Assembly: GCA_947494975.1 (NCBI GenBank)
Contig: CANLXA010000004.1
Span: 277,001 to 341,000, forward strand
Source of the DNA: an uncultured Roseicyclus sp.
GTDB taxonomy: Bacteria > Pseudomonadota > Alphaproteobacteria > Rhodobacterales > Rhodobacteraceae
DNA: 64,000 nt
Direction: 5' to 3'
The notes under the pieces: generated by a model
What the model saw: the letters and a program-made list of their open reading frames with translations, nothing else
Databases searched by the model: none
What the model was told of the DNA's origin: nothing
Translations under genes and position numbers: made by a program
In this document: piece after piece, positions 44,742 to 53,500 of the stretch
How positions within the stretch are numbered: the first letter of the stretch is position 1
Layout of the letters: each line of letters starts with the position of its first letter

Positions 44742-46007
44742 TCAGTCAGGAACACCAACGGCTGCATGGGTGTCATAGACGCGTCCGGTGGCAGCACGCT
44801 CGGGAAAAATCCGGGCCTGCCCAAGCCTCGGATGCAGCTTGCGGGCCAGCGCCCAGGTCAACAGCAACCCCGCGCCCCCGGCGGCAAAGATCCCCGACAG
44901 CGGGGCCACCAGCAGGACCATCCAGGCGATCCCGGGCGTGACGATCCCCGACACATCGCGGTAACTCGAATAGATCGCCGACATTTCCGTGCGCTCCGAC
45001 GGCTTGACCGCCAGAAGAAAGGGCAGACCGGCGGACACGTCCAGCAGGATCAGGAATATCGACCCCAGCATGAGAAGCCCCACGATCACCGCAGGCAGGC
45101 CGAATTGCGCTCCTGCCAGAAGGAACAACAGGCCCGACATCAGAAAACCCGTCCGGATCGCCGTGCGCACCGATTTGCGCTGCATGTAGCGCAGCATCAG
45201 CGGCGTGAAGAACAGGGCCGCGTTGGAGATCGACAGCGCGACGCCCCCCAACTGGCTGCCCAGGCCGTTCTGCACGGCGTAGATCGGCAGGTAGACCACG
45301 TAGACCCACCAGCCGCAGGACCGGACCACGGCAAAGATCCATCCCGTCACCAGCCGCGGTTGCGCGAAGAAACGTCCGAAATAGGCAAACGGATTGGGCG
45401 AGGCCCGGTTGCTCCTGGTGATCAGCTTGCCGTTTCCAAGGCGCATCACCAGAAAGATCAGCAACATGGTCCCCGAGGCGAGGGCCGCGATCAGGAAGGG
45501 TGCGGGCCACCAGATATTGTGCAGGAAGGTGCCAAGCGCCGGGCCCACCGTCCACCCCAGGGCCGAATAGAACAGGCGCGATGTCTCGAACTGCCCCAGC
45601 TCGATCTTGGCGACATGTTCCAACACATAGGCGTTGAAACACACGAAGGTCGTGACAACCGCGAAGGTGGTCAGGGCAAGGCCTGCAATCGCGGTTCCGG
45701 GGGTCTGCAAGATGGTCAGCAAGGCCCCGCTGACAAACATCAAGGCGCCCGTGACATAGACCCATCGCCGGGGGATGAACCGGATCAGAAAGGGAATGAG
45801 CAGGCCGATCAGCAGCGAGAGTGTGCCGATGGCGAAATAGACTTCCGACACGATCCGGGCATCGCCAAGCGCGTTGTACATGACGATCGGAAAGACCGAG
45901 ATCAGGATGCCCCGGGCAATCGCTTCCGCGCCCGCCAGAACGGCGAAACCGCGCACACTCGGCGCGGGCGCGTGGCGCAGCCATTCGGGTATTCGGCGCT
46001 CGTGCAT
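44742..46007 (-). CDS. MFS transporter of unknown substrate
   Basis: A 421-residue membrane protein with about twelve helices. Visible features are the first helices FAVLAGAEAIARGILISVFPIVMYNALGDARIV and a loop IRFIPRRWVYVTGALMFVSG between helices 2 and 3. A basic cytoplasmic loop (LGNGKLITRSNRAS) divides the two six-helix halves. It converges on cbiB, and no transport substrate can be inferred from it or its neighbours. The start ATG at 46007 precedes a short polar leader. Confidence 0.82.
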   Translation of the reverse strand: MHERRIPEWLRHAPAPSVRGFAVLAGAEAIARGILISVFPIVMYNALGDARIVSEVYFAIGTLSLLIGLLIPFLIRFIPRRWVYVTGALMFVSGALLTILQTPGTAIAGLALTTFAVVTTFVCFNAYVLEHVAKIELGQFETSRLFYSALGWTVGPALGTFLHNIWWPAPFLIAALASGTMLLIFLVMRLGNGKLITRSNRASPNPFAYFGRFFAQPRLVTGWIFAVVRSCGWWVYVVYLPIYAVQNGLGSQLGGVALSISNAALFFTPLMLRYMQRKSVRTAIRTGFLMSGLLFLLAGAQFGLPAVIVGLLMLGSIFLILLDVSAGLPFLLAVKPSERTEMSAIYSSYRDVSGIVTPGIAWMVLLVAPLSGIFAAGGAGLLLTWALARKLHPRLGQARIFPERAATGRVYDTHAAVGVPD

Positions 46008-46248
46008 CGGGATCGCTCACGTGTTTCGCCACCAATCAACGCTGTTTTCGCGACACGTCTTTCCCGCATGCGACCCGATGTCGTTTTCGTCCGATTGCCC
46101 GACCCAAAAGACCGTGAAACACCGACATTCCCTTGGTTTGGTCCGATGCACGGACCGCCGCAAATCGGCCACGTCCCACCCAAGCCCTTGCGCCACCCCT
46201 CCCGCCCTGTATCTTCCCGGCAACCACTTACCAACAGGGTCTTTTCAC

Positions 46249-47424
46249 ATGCGCCGTTTCCTCGTCTCGCTCGCTCTCGCCCTCACAATCGGCACCACCG
46301 CGACCGCCCAGCAATGCGGCGGCGATTTCGGGCAATTCGTGCAGGGCCTGCGGGCCGAGGCCGCGCAGCGTGGCCATTCGGCGGAGGTGATCGACGGCTT
46401 CTTCCGCCATGCGAACTACTACCAGCGCGCGCTCGATGCCGACCGGCGGCAGGGCATCTTCACCGTCCCCTTCACCGATTTCGCCCGCCGCCTGATCAGC
46501 CAGAACCGCATGGATGCCGGCCGCCGCAACGCCGAACGCCAGGCCGCCACCTTCAACGAGATCGAGCGCCGCTTCGGCGTCTCCCGCGGTATCCTGCTCG
46601 CCTTCTGGGCCTTCGAGACCGATTACGGCGCCTTCCAGGGCGATTACAACACGCTCGACAGCCTGGTGACCCTCGCCCACGATTGCCGCCGCCCCGAACT
46701 CTTCCGCCCCGAGGTGTTCGGCGCGCTGGAACTCTACGAAAACGGCGATTTCGACCCCGTGAACACCCAAGGCGCCTGGGCCGGGGAAATCGGCATGGTC
46801 CAGATGCTCCCCGAAGACATCGTCAACCACGGCATCGACGGCGACGGCGACGGCCACGTCTACTTGCAAACCTCCGCCCCCGATGCCCTGATGTCCGGCG
46901 CCAATATCCTGTCGTCCCTCGGCTGGCGCCCCAATGAACCCTGGCTGGTCGAAATCACCGTCCCCGACAATCTCGACTGGTACCAGACCGGCATCCACAC
47001 CTCCCGCCCCGTCTCCGCCTGGCAGGCCGATGGCGTCGCCGGCCGCTCCGGCACCCTGCCGATGCAAAACGCCGAGGCCTCCGTCATCCTGCCCCAGGGC
47101 CGCAACGGCCCCGCCTTCCTCGCCTACCCGAACTTCAACGTCCTCTTCGAGTGGAACCAATCCTTCACCTATGTGCTGACCGCCGCCTATTTCGCCACCC
47201 GCCTCGAAGGCGCGCCGGTCTTCGACGCCCGCAACCCCGAACCGGGCCTCGACGGCAACGGCATGCGCGCCCTGCAAACGGCGCTGGCCGCGCGCGGCCA
47301 CGATGTCGGCCGGATCGATGGCATCCTCGGCGCCGGCACCCGCGCCGCCGTGCGCGAGGAACAGCGCCGCCTTGGCATGCCCGCCGATGCCTGGCCCACC
47401 CGCGCGCTCCTCAACGCGCTCTGA
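46249..47424 (+). CDS. lytic murein transglycosylase (MltB-type), second copy
   Basis: A 391-residue exported enzyme. It has a signal peptide (MRRFLVSLALALTIGTTATAQ), an SLT_2 catalytic domain with the glutamate in LLAFWAFETDYGAFQGDYNTLDSL, a GAWAGEIGMVQMLPEDIVNHGIDGDGDGHV block, and a C-terminal peptidoglycan-binding repeat (MRALQTALAARGHDVGRIDGILGAGTRAAVREEQRRLG). It has the same domain order as the 33453-34973 product but lacks its long linker. The frame is open upstream to 45874, but that part is antisense to the MFS gene and lacks family character. Confidence 0.92.
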   Translation: MRRFLVSLALALTIGTTATAQQCGGDFGQFVQGLRAEAAQRGHSAEVIDGFFRHANYYQRALDADRRQGIFTVPFTDFARRLISQNRMDAGRRNAERQAATFNEIERRFGVSRGILLAFWAFETDYGAFQGDYNTLDSLVTLAHDCRRPELFRPEVFGALELYENGDFDPVNTQGAWAGEIGMVQMLPEDIVNHGIDGDGDGHVYLQTSAPDALMSGANILSSLGWRPNEPWLVEITVPDNLDWYQTGIHTSRPVSAWQADGVAGRSGTLPMQNAEASVILPQGRNGPAFLAYPNFNVLFEWNQSFTYVLTAAYFATRLEGAPVFDARNPEPGLDGNGMRALQTALAARGHDVGRIDGILGAGTRAAVREEQRRLGMPADAWPTRALLNAL

Positions 47425-47512
47425 CCTCCCACCGCGCGGTCGCTCCTCCAGCCGCGCAACACCCAAACCCCCGGCCTATCCTATGCGCCCCTTCCGGCCA
47501 CGGGATACGCCC

Positions 47513-48358
47513 ATGACGCCCCAGATCCACCACATCGACCTCACCGATATCGACGCCGCCGCGCTCCCCCGCGACCGCCTCACGCTCGACGAGACCGCGC
47601 TTCACGATCTCACCCTCTCCATTGCCGCCCATGGCCTGCGCCAGCCCATCGAACTCTTCGCCTTCGATCCCCCGCCCGCCACCGGCCCCCGCTACGGCCT
47701 CATCTCCGGCTTCCGCCGCCTCACCGCCACGCGCAATCTCGGCCACGCCAATATCCCCGCCTTCCTCCGCACCCCGTCCGACGGCGCCGAGGCGATGGCG
47801 TCCATGATCGAGGAAAACGAGATCCGCGCCGACATCACCCCGTGGGAGCGCGCCAGCATCCTGCTCACCGCCATCGACGCCGGCCTCTTCGACAATATCG
47901 ACCAGGCCATCCCCCGCCTCTTCCCCACCTACGACCGCTTCCGCCAAAACCGCCTCCGCGCCGTGGCTGAGGTTGTCCAGCATTTCGGCGACCACGCCCT
48001 GACCGACCCGCGCGGCCTATCCCAACAAAAACTCACCCGCCTCGCCACCACCCTCCGCGCAGGCCTTGGCGACGCCATGCTGGTCGCCCTGCGCGAGTCG
48101 TCCGACACATCCCCCGCCACCCAATGGAGCCTGCTGCAAGCCATCATCGAAGACGCCGAGGCCGAGGCCAAAGCCCCGAAACTCCACTACAAACCCGGCC
48201 GCCCCCGCCACTACGCCCGCGTGCAGAACGACCTGACCGTCCGCCGAGAGCGCACGAAAGACGGCTGGAATTTGAGGTTCACAGGGAGGACGGCCAACGG
48301 GCCGCTGATGGAGGACATCATGGATTACGTGGAGGATATGTTTGGGCGGAGGCAATAG
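47513..48358 (+). CDS. orphan ParB-like nuclease-domain protein
   Basis: A 281-residue protein with an N-terminal ParB/sulfiredoxin-type domain (LPRDRLTLDETALHDLTLSIAAHGLRQPIELFAF, then YGLISGFRRLTATRNLG, matching the GERR-like motif as GFRR) and a helical HTH-like middle (MIEENEIRADITPWERASILLTAIDAGLF). No ParA partner or parS site is visible, so it is probably not a chromosome-partition protein but a DNA-binding or CTP-binding accessory relative. An in-frame ATG at 47483 would add ten residues. It lies immediately left of the retron island. Confidence 0.75.
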   Translation: MTPQIHHIDLTDIDAAALPRDRLTLDETALHDLTLSIAAHGLRQPIELFAFDPPPATGPRYGLISGFRRLTATRNLGHANIPAFLRTPSDGAEAMASMIEENEIRADITPWERASILLTAIDAGLFDNIDQAIPRLFPTYDRFRQNRLRAVAEVVQHFGDHALTDPRGLSQQKLTRLATTLRAGLGDAMLVALRESSDTSPATQWSLLQAIIEDAEAEAKAPKLHYKPGRPRHYARVQNDLTVRRERTKDGWNLRFTGRTANGPLMEDIMDYVEDMFGRRQ

Positions 48359-48440
48359 CGCTCTCCAACACTGCCTCTACGAACTGGACGGGGGTGATCC
48401 TGTTTGAAAAACGAACGAGCCCAACAAAACTACTTTGTTC

Positions 48441-48468
48441 TTGAATCCACACGAGGCGTAGCTATGCT
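48441..48468 (+). promoter_or_regulatory. sigma70-like promoter for the retron RNA
   Basis: TTGAAT (48441-48446), a 16-base spacer and TATGCT (48463-48468) form a recognisable sigma70-type promoter. It would start transcription around 48473-48476, right at the predicted a1 segment of the retron RNA. A small A/T-rich inverted repeat (AACAAA/TTTGTT, 48423-48439) lies just before the -35 box. The rest of 48359-48440 holds nothing else I can name. Confidence 0.6.
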
Positions 48469-48472
48469 TAAA

Positions 48473-48638
48473 GCACTCTTAGCTGGGTGTTTTACCAAAC
48501 GCTCTACGCCGGGTGATTTGCCAGGCTGATAACAATTGAACGATATCGGGCGCCGACTTCGAAAGGTTTGTCGTCACCGGTCGTTCCTCCTCGGAGCCGA
48601 CAAACATTTCGAAGTCGGACGCTTAAGTAAGAGAAGTG
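48473..48638 (+). ncRNA. retron msr-msd RNA
   Basis: Predicted primer/template RNA of the retron. The a1 segment GCACTCTTA (48473-48481) is followed by GC, where 48482 is the likely branching guanosine, as in Ec86 (CACCCTTAGC). Two msr stem-loops with U-rich loops follow, GGTGTTTTACC (48486-48496) and GGTGATTTGCC (48512-48522, extended by an outer GCC/GGC). The msd is a long hairpin: CCGACTTCGAAA (48553-48564) pairs perfectly with 48607-48618 and TTTGTCG (48567-48573) with 48598-48604, around a 24-base loop. The a2 segment TAAG-AGA-AGTG (48628-48638) pairs with CACTCTTA leaving a 3-base bulge, and ends one base before the effector ATG. Confidence 0.82.
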
Positions 48639-48639
48639 A

Positions 48640-49554
48640 ATGGACCATCCTATTCGCGAAAGCGCCAACAAAGCGTTACGCGGTAGGATGGTTCGACTTC
48701 TCAAAAATGGTTTCAATATCCTCAACCAATCAAACATTGTTTTCGTGTGCGGCGGGAACGATCCAGACCATATGAGGACACTCTTTGAAGCAGAGTTCGA
48801 AAAAATACTTCCCGAGTACGAATTCTTCAAACCCGAATTTGCAATGGAAAACTACTTCTCTTTTGGAGATACAGAACCATTTGATATAGCTGATTTCGAG
48901 GAGATGGTCGCCGATTTGTCCATTGCCATTGTCCTTTTCCCGGAGGCTCCTGGTTCCTTTGCTGAGCTTGGGTATTTCTCTGGCCAAGATTCACTATCTG
49001 AAAAGACAGTTTTAGCGCTTGATTTAAATCACCAAAAGTCCGGTAGCTTCATCTCGCTTGGCCCAGCGAGGAAAGTGGCCGAAAGATCCGTTTTTGGTAT
49101 GCCAATACAGCTCAACTACAAAAAACCAGATTTCTCACTAATTTCAACCCGGATTACAGACCACGCTAAGTTGTCTAAACGGAAGCGAAAATTCTCCCCC
49201 AAGAACTTCAACGACTTGAGCTCCTTTGAGCTTTTTGCTCTAATTCAGAAAATGGTAGAGCTACTCGTAGTTGCGACAGGCGAAGACATCGAATCCATCC
49301 TTCGTAGTATGTTTAGCAGCCATCTTGCTCCGAGTCGCGTCAAGAAGATTGTTTCAATACTAATTGGTTCAAACCGATTGGTAGAAATTGGCGAGTTTGG
49401 CCATATGGCAACACCCAATGGAAAGCCTTTTGCGCTATCTCTGGTGGACGGCGCTAAAACTGAACTGACCGAGATTTCAGTTGAAACTTCGGCACTGCTT
49501 TACGCAGCAGAAAATGGCTTTGGCCCTGTACTCGAAAGTCTTCCTCAATGTTAG
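48640..49554 (+). CDS. retron effector, nucleoside 2-deoxyribosyltransferase-like
   Basis: A 304-residue protein resembling the Ec86/Sen2 retron toxin (RcaT-type). Residues about 30-160 form the N-glycosidase/deoxyribosyltransferase-like domain, with NIVFVCGGNDPDH (32-44) and LFPEAPGSFAELGYFS (99-114); Glu109 is the probable catalytic residue and PGSFAELG parallels PGSFTELG of the Ec86 effector. The C-terminal 100 residues look like a winged helix (ILRSMFSSHLAPSRVKKIVSILIGSNRLVEIG). Related effectors attack NAD+ or nucleotides to stop growth on phage infection. Its start follows the retron a2 segment and its stop overlaps the RT start by 7 bases. Confidence 0.87.
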   Translation: MDHPIRESANKALRGRMVRLLKNGFNILNQSNIVFVCGGNDPDHMRTLFEAEFEKILPEYEFFKPEFAMENYFSFGDTEPFDIADFEEMVADLSIAIVLFPEAPGSFAELGYFSGQDSLSEKTVLALDLNHQKSGSFISLGPARKVAERSVFGMPIQLNYKKPDFSLISTRITDHAKLSKRKRKFSPKNFNDLSSFELFALIQKMVELLVVATGEDIESILRSMFSSHLAPSRVKKIVSILIGSNRLVEIGEFGHMATPNGKPFALSLVDGAKTELTEISVETSALLYAAENGFGPVLESLPQC

Positions 49555-50513
49555 TCCAGAGAATAGCTCGTTCGACCCAACTCGGTGAAGATGATCTTCT
49601 TCGACTGGCAGAGTACGCGAGCAGAAGTTACAAGATATATGAAATCCCGAAGAGAGGTGGGGGCTTTCGTACGATCGCGCACCCTAGCCGTGAATTGAAA
49701 GCCATTCAACGGTGGATCGACAAAGTAATTATCCAGAGGTTTCCGGTGCATGACGCATCGACTGCCTACCGAAAAGGTGCAGGTATTCGAGACAACGCCG
49801 AGCGACATCGGAAGTCTTTGTATACAAATAGATACGACTTCGCGAATTTCTTTCCTTCTTTCCGAAGGGAAAATGTGCAGTCCTTTATTCGCGATGAAGC
49901 AGGCAAGGTTGGCCTACAGCTTAGTGATCATGACGTTGAGTTCATTGGGAGAATTGTCTGCCGATACGATCGACTTACCATTGGCGCTCCGAGTTCGCCA
50001 TCGATCACTAACGCGATGATGTTTCCATTTGATCAAAAGATGTTCGAACACTGTAAAAGTGGGGGTCTAATTTATACTCGATATGCGGATGATATTTTCA
50101 TCTCTTCAAATGCACCTGAGAAGCTAAAAAATCTTGAAACAAGAATTGCGGAAGCCAAAAGGAACGTACCTCACCTTACCCTTCGACTAAATCGGAAGAA
50201 GACCGCCTATCTCTCGAAGAAGCTCCGCAGGCGAATAACCGGTGTAGTTATAACGCCGGAACACAAGCTCTCAATAGGAAGGGATCGAAAGAGGGAAATC
50301 AAGGCACTAATCCACAGGTGGTCAAACGGGAAACTCGACATTTACGAAGTCAACTATATGCGTGGGCTGCTTGCCTTCGCCAGAGACGTTGAACCAAGTT
50401 TTGAAGTGAGTCTGCGGGAAAAATATGGCGACAGCGTAGTTAATGAAATTCTAAGAAATCCTGAGCTCACCACGAAGCCAACAAAGAACAAACGGGCCCT
50501 TTTCAATTCCTAA
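49548..50513 (+). CDS. retron reverse transcriptase
   Basis: A 321-residue RNA-dependent DNA polymerase that would copy the msd template into branched msDNA. Retron RT landmarks are in order: NAERH (83-87, the NAxxH motif of region X), DFANFFPSF (97-105, RT motif A), GAPSSPSITN (146-155, motif B), the catalytic YADDIF (179-184), and ITGVVI (230-235) corresponding to the VTG motif of region Y, followed by HKLSIGRDRKREIKALIH. There is no maturase or endonuclease domain, so group II intron and DGR RTs are less likely. It overlaps the effector gene by 7 bases, giving coupled expression. Confidence 0.94.
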   Translation: MLVQRIARSTQLGEDDLLRLAEYASRSYKIYEIPKRGGGFRTIAHPSRELKAIQRWIDKVIIQRFPVHDASTAYRKGAGIRDNAERHRKSLYTNRYDFANFFPSFRRENVQSFIRDEAGKVGLQLSDHDVEFIGRIVCRYDRLTIGAPSSPSITNAMMFPFDQKMFEHCKSGGLIYTRYADDIFISSNAPEKLKNLETRIAEAKRNVPHLTLRLNRKKTAYLSKKLRRRITGVVITPEHKLSIGRDRKREIKALIHRWSNGKLDIYEVNYMRGLLAFARDVEPSFEVSLREKYGDSVVNEILRNPELTTKPTKNKRALFNS

Positions 50514-50567
50514 CAAAACCTTAACGCCAAACTCAAAACCCAACAATCCCAAGCACTTAACCCCTTC

Positions 50568-50581
50568 GTGCAAGCTTGCAC
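50568..50581. terminator. perfect 14-bp palindrome between retron and smc
   Basis: GTGCAAGCTTGCAC is a perfect palindrome in the gap between the convergent RT and smc genes, eight bases from the smc stop codon. It can fold into a short hairpin and may end transcription from both sides, although T tracts are weak. It also marks the right-hand edge of the A+T-rich island. Confidence 0.45.
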
Positions 50582-50588
50582 AAACCCC

Positions 50589-53500
50589 TCAGGCCACCAG
50601 GGCCTCGGCCTTTTTCAGGTCCACCGAGACCAGCTGGCTCACCCCCTGCTCGCCCATCGTCACGCCGAACAGCCGGTCCATCCGGGCCATCGTGACCGCG
50701 TGGTGGGTGATCGTCAGGAACCGTGTATCCGTCTGGCGGGTCATCTCGTCGAGCATGTCGCAGAACCGGTTCACGTTGGCATCGTCCAGCGGCGCGTCGA
50801 CCTCGTCCAGCACACAGATCGGCGCCGGGTTCGCCAAGAACACCCCGAAGATCAGCGCCAGCGCCGTCAACGTCTGCTCCCCCCCGCTCAGCAGCGACAG
50901 CGTCGAGAGTTTCTTGCCCGGCGGCTGACACAGGATCTCCAGCCCCGCTTCCAGCGGATCGTCCGATTCCACCAGCACCAGCCGCGCTTCCCCGCCCCCG
51001 AACAAGTGCGTGAAGAGCCGCGCGAAGTTCACGTTCACCTCGTCAAACGCCTTCAGGAGCCGCTCCCGCCCTTCCTTGTTCAGGCTCGCGATCCCCGTCC
51101 GCAGTTTCGCGATGGCGGCCTCAAGGTCGTTCTTTTCCGTCGCCAGGGTGTCATGCTCCTCCTGCACCTCCCGCGCGTCCTCCTCCGCCCGCAGGTTCAC
51201 CGCCCCCAGCGCATCCCGCTGACGGCGCAGGCGCATCACATCGGCTTCGATCCGATCCGCCGACGGCATCGGATCCGGCAAATCGCCAAGGCTGTCCAGA
51301 AGCGCCTCCGGTGTCATCTCCTGTTCTTCAGAGATCCGATCCGCAGCCGTCTGCGCCGCTTCCATCGCCGCATCCCGCCGCGCTTCCGCCGCCGCCCGCC
51401 CTTCGCGCGCCTCCGATGCCGCGCGTTCGGTATCCCGCTCCGCCCCGCTGGCGGCGCGCAGGTTCATTTCCCCCACCGACAGCGCATCCGCCGCCGCCGC
51501 CTTGCGTGTTTCCGCGTCTGTGATCTGCGTCGCCAGCGCCTCCCGGCGGCGCGCGATTTCGTCCGGCTTCTGGAGCGCATCAGCCAAGGCGATCTCCGCC
51601 TCCCCCTTGCGCTTCTCCAGTTCGGCAAGACGAGACGCGGCATTCGTCAGGCGACTTTGCCAGCTGGCCACTTCTTGCCCGATCTTTGCAATCCGCGACA
51701 CACGATCTTCGCCGTCGCGCTTCACCTCATCAAACGCGGCCCGCTTGGCCAGCATCGTCATCCGCGCCGCCTCGACAGTGGTCTTCACATCCTCCAGACG
51801 GCCCCGCACGGCGTCCAGGTCGTCAAGTTCCGCCAGCGAATCCTGCGCGCGGACAAGCTCCGCCCGGGCGCTTTCCGCCTCTTCCGCGTGGCGGGACGCG
51901 GTCAGACGCAGGGTTTCCAGCTTGCCGTCCAGAACGCTCTGATCCGCCTCGGCTCGCGCCGCTGCCCGGCTCGCCTGGCTCAGCCGGGTTTCCGCGTCCC
52001 GGCGAGCGGTACGGGCGGATTTGTCCGCCTCGGTCAACTGGGTCAGGCGCTCGGCCACCGTTTCGTGGGCGGCCTTCGCTTCATCTGCAACGGCACGGGC
52101 GCGGACACGCTCGGCTTCCAGTTCGGTCAGGCGGTTGGCCTGTTCGAGCCGCCGCGCGGCGGTGGAGACGGCATCGGTCGCCGCCACGGCGAACCCGTCC
52201 CAACGCCAAAGATCCCCCTCGCGGCTGACAAGGCGCTGACCGGGCTGGAGGCTCGGCTGCAACGCGGGGCCATCGGCGGCGTCGATGATTCCGATCTGGG
52301 ACAGGCGCCGGGCCAGAACAGCGGGGGCCTGAGCGACGTCCGTCGCGGGTTGCGCGCCTTTGGGCAGAGCGATGTCGCCGTCGTATCCGGGCAGATCCGT
52401 CCAACCCGTGGCACCGGGTTTTTCGGCACGGGCTGCCTTGAGATCATCCGACAGGGCGGCACCAATTGCGGCTTCATAGCCAGGAGAAACCTTAATCTCG
52501 TCAAGGATTTGATCTCCGTCGCCGCGATCGCGCTCCAGCACGCGGGCGAGTGCCGTGACTTCGGCATCCAGCGTACCCGCCCGCCCTTCGGCTTCGGACC
52601 GCGCCGATCGGGCCTCGGCCTCAACCGATTGCGCTTCGGCGCGGGCGGCTTCGGTTTCCAGAAGCGTATCTTCGGCTCGCGCGGCAAGATCGGTGGCGCG
52701 GGTCAGGGCGTCATTCGCCTCCTCTGCCTCGCGTTTGAGGTTGGTGAGACGATCCGCAGCATCGGATGCTGCCGCTTCTGCCGCCTGGGCATCCGCGCTG
52801 TTGCGGGCAACGGCCTTTTCCGCCTCTCCCATGCGCCGCTCGATGGCCTGATGGCGCGCGGCCAGGGCGGCGGATTGCTCCGTCAGATCCGAGAGCTCCG
52901 CCTCTTGCCCCGCCAGAACGCTCCGCGCGTCCGTCACCGCATTTCGGGCGTCATCCAGCCGTTCATCCTGACCATCCTGCGCGGCTTGAAGCTCCGTCCG
53001 CTCGGCCCGGAGCCGTTCGACGGTTTCACCGGCATCGGCGTTCAACGCCTCCTCCCGCTCTCTGTCGCGGTCGATCTGGGCAATGCGGTTTGTCAGGGTT
53101 TCGACAGTCGCCGCGGCGCGGTCTGCTTCGGCCTGAAGGCTGTCGCGCTCCACAGTCAAACGTTGAAGAATCGCGGCAGCCACGGTGTCTTCTTCGCGCA
53201 GCGGGGGAAGGGCATCTTCCGCGGTCTCGCGGGCCTTCACGGCTTGCCGCGCCGCCGCTTCCGCTTGGGCTGCGCTGGCCAGTCCGGCGCGCAAAGCCTC
53301 TTCCGCCCGGAGACGGGCGGCATCCGCATCGCGCCAGCGCAGGAACAGCAGCAGACCTTCTGCCAAACGCAGATCGGTGCCGATCTCGCGGTAGCGCGCG
53401 GCCTGTTTTGCTTGGCGGGCCAAGGTGTTGAGCTGGGAGGCCAGCTGCTCCAACACGTCATCGGTGCGCGCCAGATTGGCCTCGGCGGCCTTCAGTTTCA

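Larger units (their letters stand above)
48441..50513 (+). other. complete retron locus, Ec86(Eco1)/Sen2-like
   Basis: A composite unit in visibly A+T-richer DNA than its neighbours: a sigma70-like promoter, an msr-msd RNA, a nucleoside-deoxyribosyltransferase-like effector, and a retron reverse transcriptase, in that order and on one strand. This is the ncRNA-effector-RT order of type II-A retrons such as Ec86 and Sen2. Known members are anti-phage toxin-antitoxin systems in which the RT and msDNA restrain the effector. No integrase, transposase or flanking repeat accompanies it. Confidence 0.88.

Noticed and set aside
48423..48439. AACAAA/TTTGTT inverted repeat as a terminator of the ParB-like gene
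   Set aside because: The stem is only A/T-rich pairs and no T tract follows it, so it is mentioned only as a feature near the retron promoter.
49548..50513. Reverse transcriptase as part of a diversity-generating retroelement or group II intron
   Set aside because: No template/variable repeat pair, accessory protein, maturase domain or intron RNA is visible, while the retron motifs NAxxH and VTG-like ITG and an msd hairpin are present.
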